64,000 nt of DNA, taken from positions 620,001 through 684,000 of the forward strand of contig NZ_CP012640.2 in NCBI RefSeq assembly GCF_001412595.2, read 5' to 3'. A program made the translations under genes and the position numbers. Within the stretch, counting starts at the first letter, position 1; each line of letters begins with the position of its first letter. Of the stretch, positions 63,720-64,000 are shown in pieces. Source of the DNA: Massilia sp. WG5. GTDB lineage: Bacteria > Pseudomonadota > Gammaproteobacteria > Burkholderiales > Burkholderiaceae_D. Below the pieces are notes generated by a model. That model saw only the letters and a list, made by a program, of their open reading frames with translations. It was not told the DNA's origin and did no database searches.

Positions 63720-64000
63720 TCAGGCCGGCAGCAGGCGCAGGTCGAACAGGCGCTCTCCCAGCCAGATCGCGGCCACCAGCATGACCAGCCCGGAGCCGCC
63801 GGCCAGGATCCCGCGCTGGTACAACCTGGTCCCGCGCAGCGCGTAGGCCAGCGGCAGGAAGACGGCGACGATGGCCAGCTGGCCGATCTCGACGCCCAGG
63901 TTGAAGCCCACCAGCGGCACCGCCAGCGCGCCGGCGCGCAGCCCGAGGTCGGCCAGCACGTTGGCGAAGCCGAAGCCGTGCACCAGCCCGAAGCCGAAGG
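63720..64000 (-). CDS. HupE/UreJ-family membrane protein, C-terminal part (truncated by window edge)
   Basis: The frame is open to the right edge; about 93 residues are visible. FGFGLVHGFGFA and three hydrophobic helices match the HupE/UreJ_2 family of inner-membrane nickel/cobalt-type permeases. It converges on the anti-sigma gene with a 15-base gap. Substrate unknown. Confidence 0.75.
   Translation of the reverse strand, partial: FGFGLVHGFGFANVLADLGLRAGALAVPLVGFNLGVEIGQLAIVAVFLPLAYALRGTRLYQRGILAGGSGLVMLVAAIWLGERLFDLRLLPA

Overview
The window is GC-rich (roughly two thirds G+C) and densely coded. It looks like chromosome from a betaproteobacterium close to Massilia and other Oxalobacteraceae. 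That placement is an inference from gene content: an H-NOX gene coupled to GGDEF/EAL signalling, several large TonB-dependent receptors of the Xanthomonas/Caulobacter type, a PEP-CTERM protein, an ECF sigma/anti-sigma pair and many secreted glycoside hydrolases. No rRNA, tRNA, insertion sequence, phage or CRISPR array was seen.

Layout. 0-4 kb: the end of a Kef-type cation/proton antiporter, then (minus strand) an H-NOX nitric-oxide sensor translationally coupled to a GAF-GGDEF-EAL c-di-GMP enzyme. 4.2-13.7 kb: a giant RTX-type adhesin of 3186 residues containing exactly twenty tandem 252-bp Ig-like repeats. 13.8-27.0 kb (all minus strand): an arabinan/galactan-type utilisation locus with a secreted GH43, a GH2, a sugar ABC transporter, a LacI-family regulator, a TonB-dependent receptor and a cytoplasmic GH43. 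27.3-32.2 kb: a GNAT acetyltransferase, a PEP-CTERM protein, a tlpA-transglutaminase-merT-merP cluster and two small unknown genes.

32.1-53.7 kb: a beta-glucan utilisation locus. It contains a secreted GH16 endoglucanase, a divergent TonB-dependent receptor followed by a halogenase / SapC / JmjC-cupin / halogenase cassette, a periplasmic GH3, glucokinase, an FHS-family sugar permease, a GH1 beta-glucosidase, a LacI-family regulator and a second sugar ABC transporter whose first permease gene carries a one-base frameshift. Five near-identical palindromes (TGGAAACGTTTCCA type) lie in front of the GH16, receptor, GH3, GH1 and ABC binding-protein genes and tie the locus into one predicted regulon. 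mntP with a yybP-ykoY manganese riboswitch sits inside this locus but is not obviously part of it.

53.8-64 kb: wrbA, a disordered Gln/Gly-rich protein, a four-PAS GGDEF-EAL protein, a 103-bp inverted-repeat element that supplies the stop codons of two convergent genes, a lipid kinase, a branched-chain amino-acid-type binding protein, a MaoC-like dehydratase, two tandem universal stress proteins behind an FNR-type box, an ECF sigma/anti-sigma pair and the end of a HupE/UreJ-type membrane protein.

How the parts work together (inference): the beta-glucan locus would cut laminarin- or lichenan-like glucans outside the cell, import oligomers through the receptor, hydrolyse them in the periplasm (GH3) or cytoplasm (GH1), import glucose through the FHS permease and phosphorylate it with glucokinase. 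The halogenase/SapC/cupin genes travel with the receptor and their role is unknown. The H-NOX/c-di-GMP pair next to the adhesin suggests nitric-oxide control of attachment.
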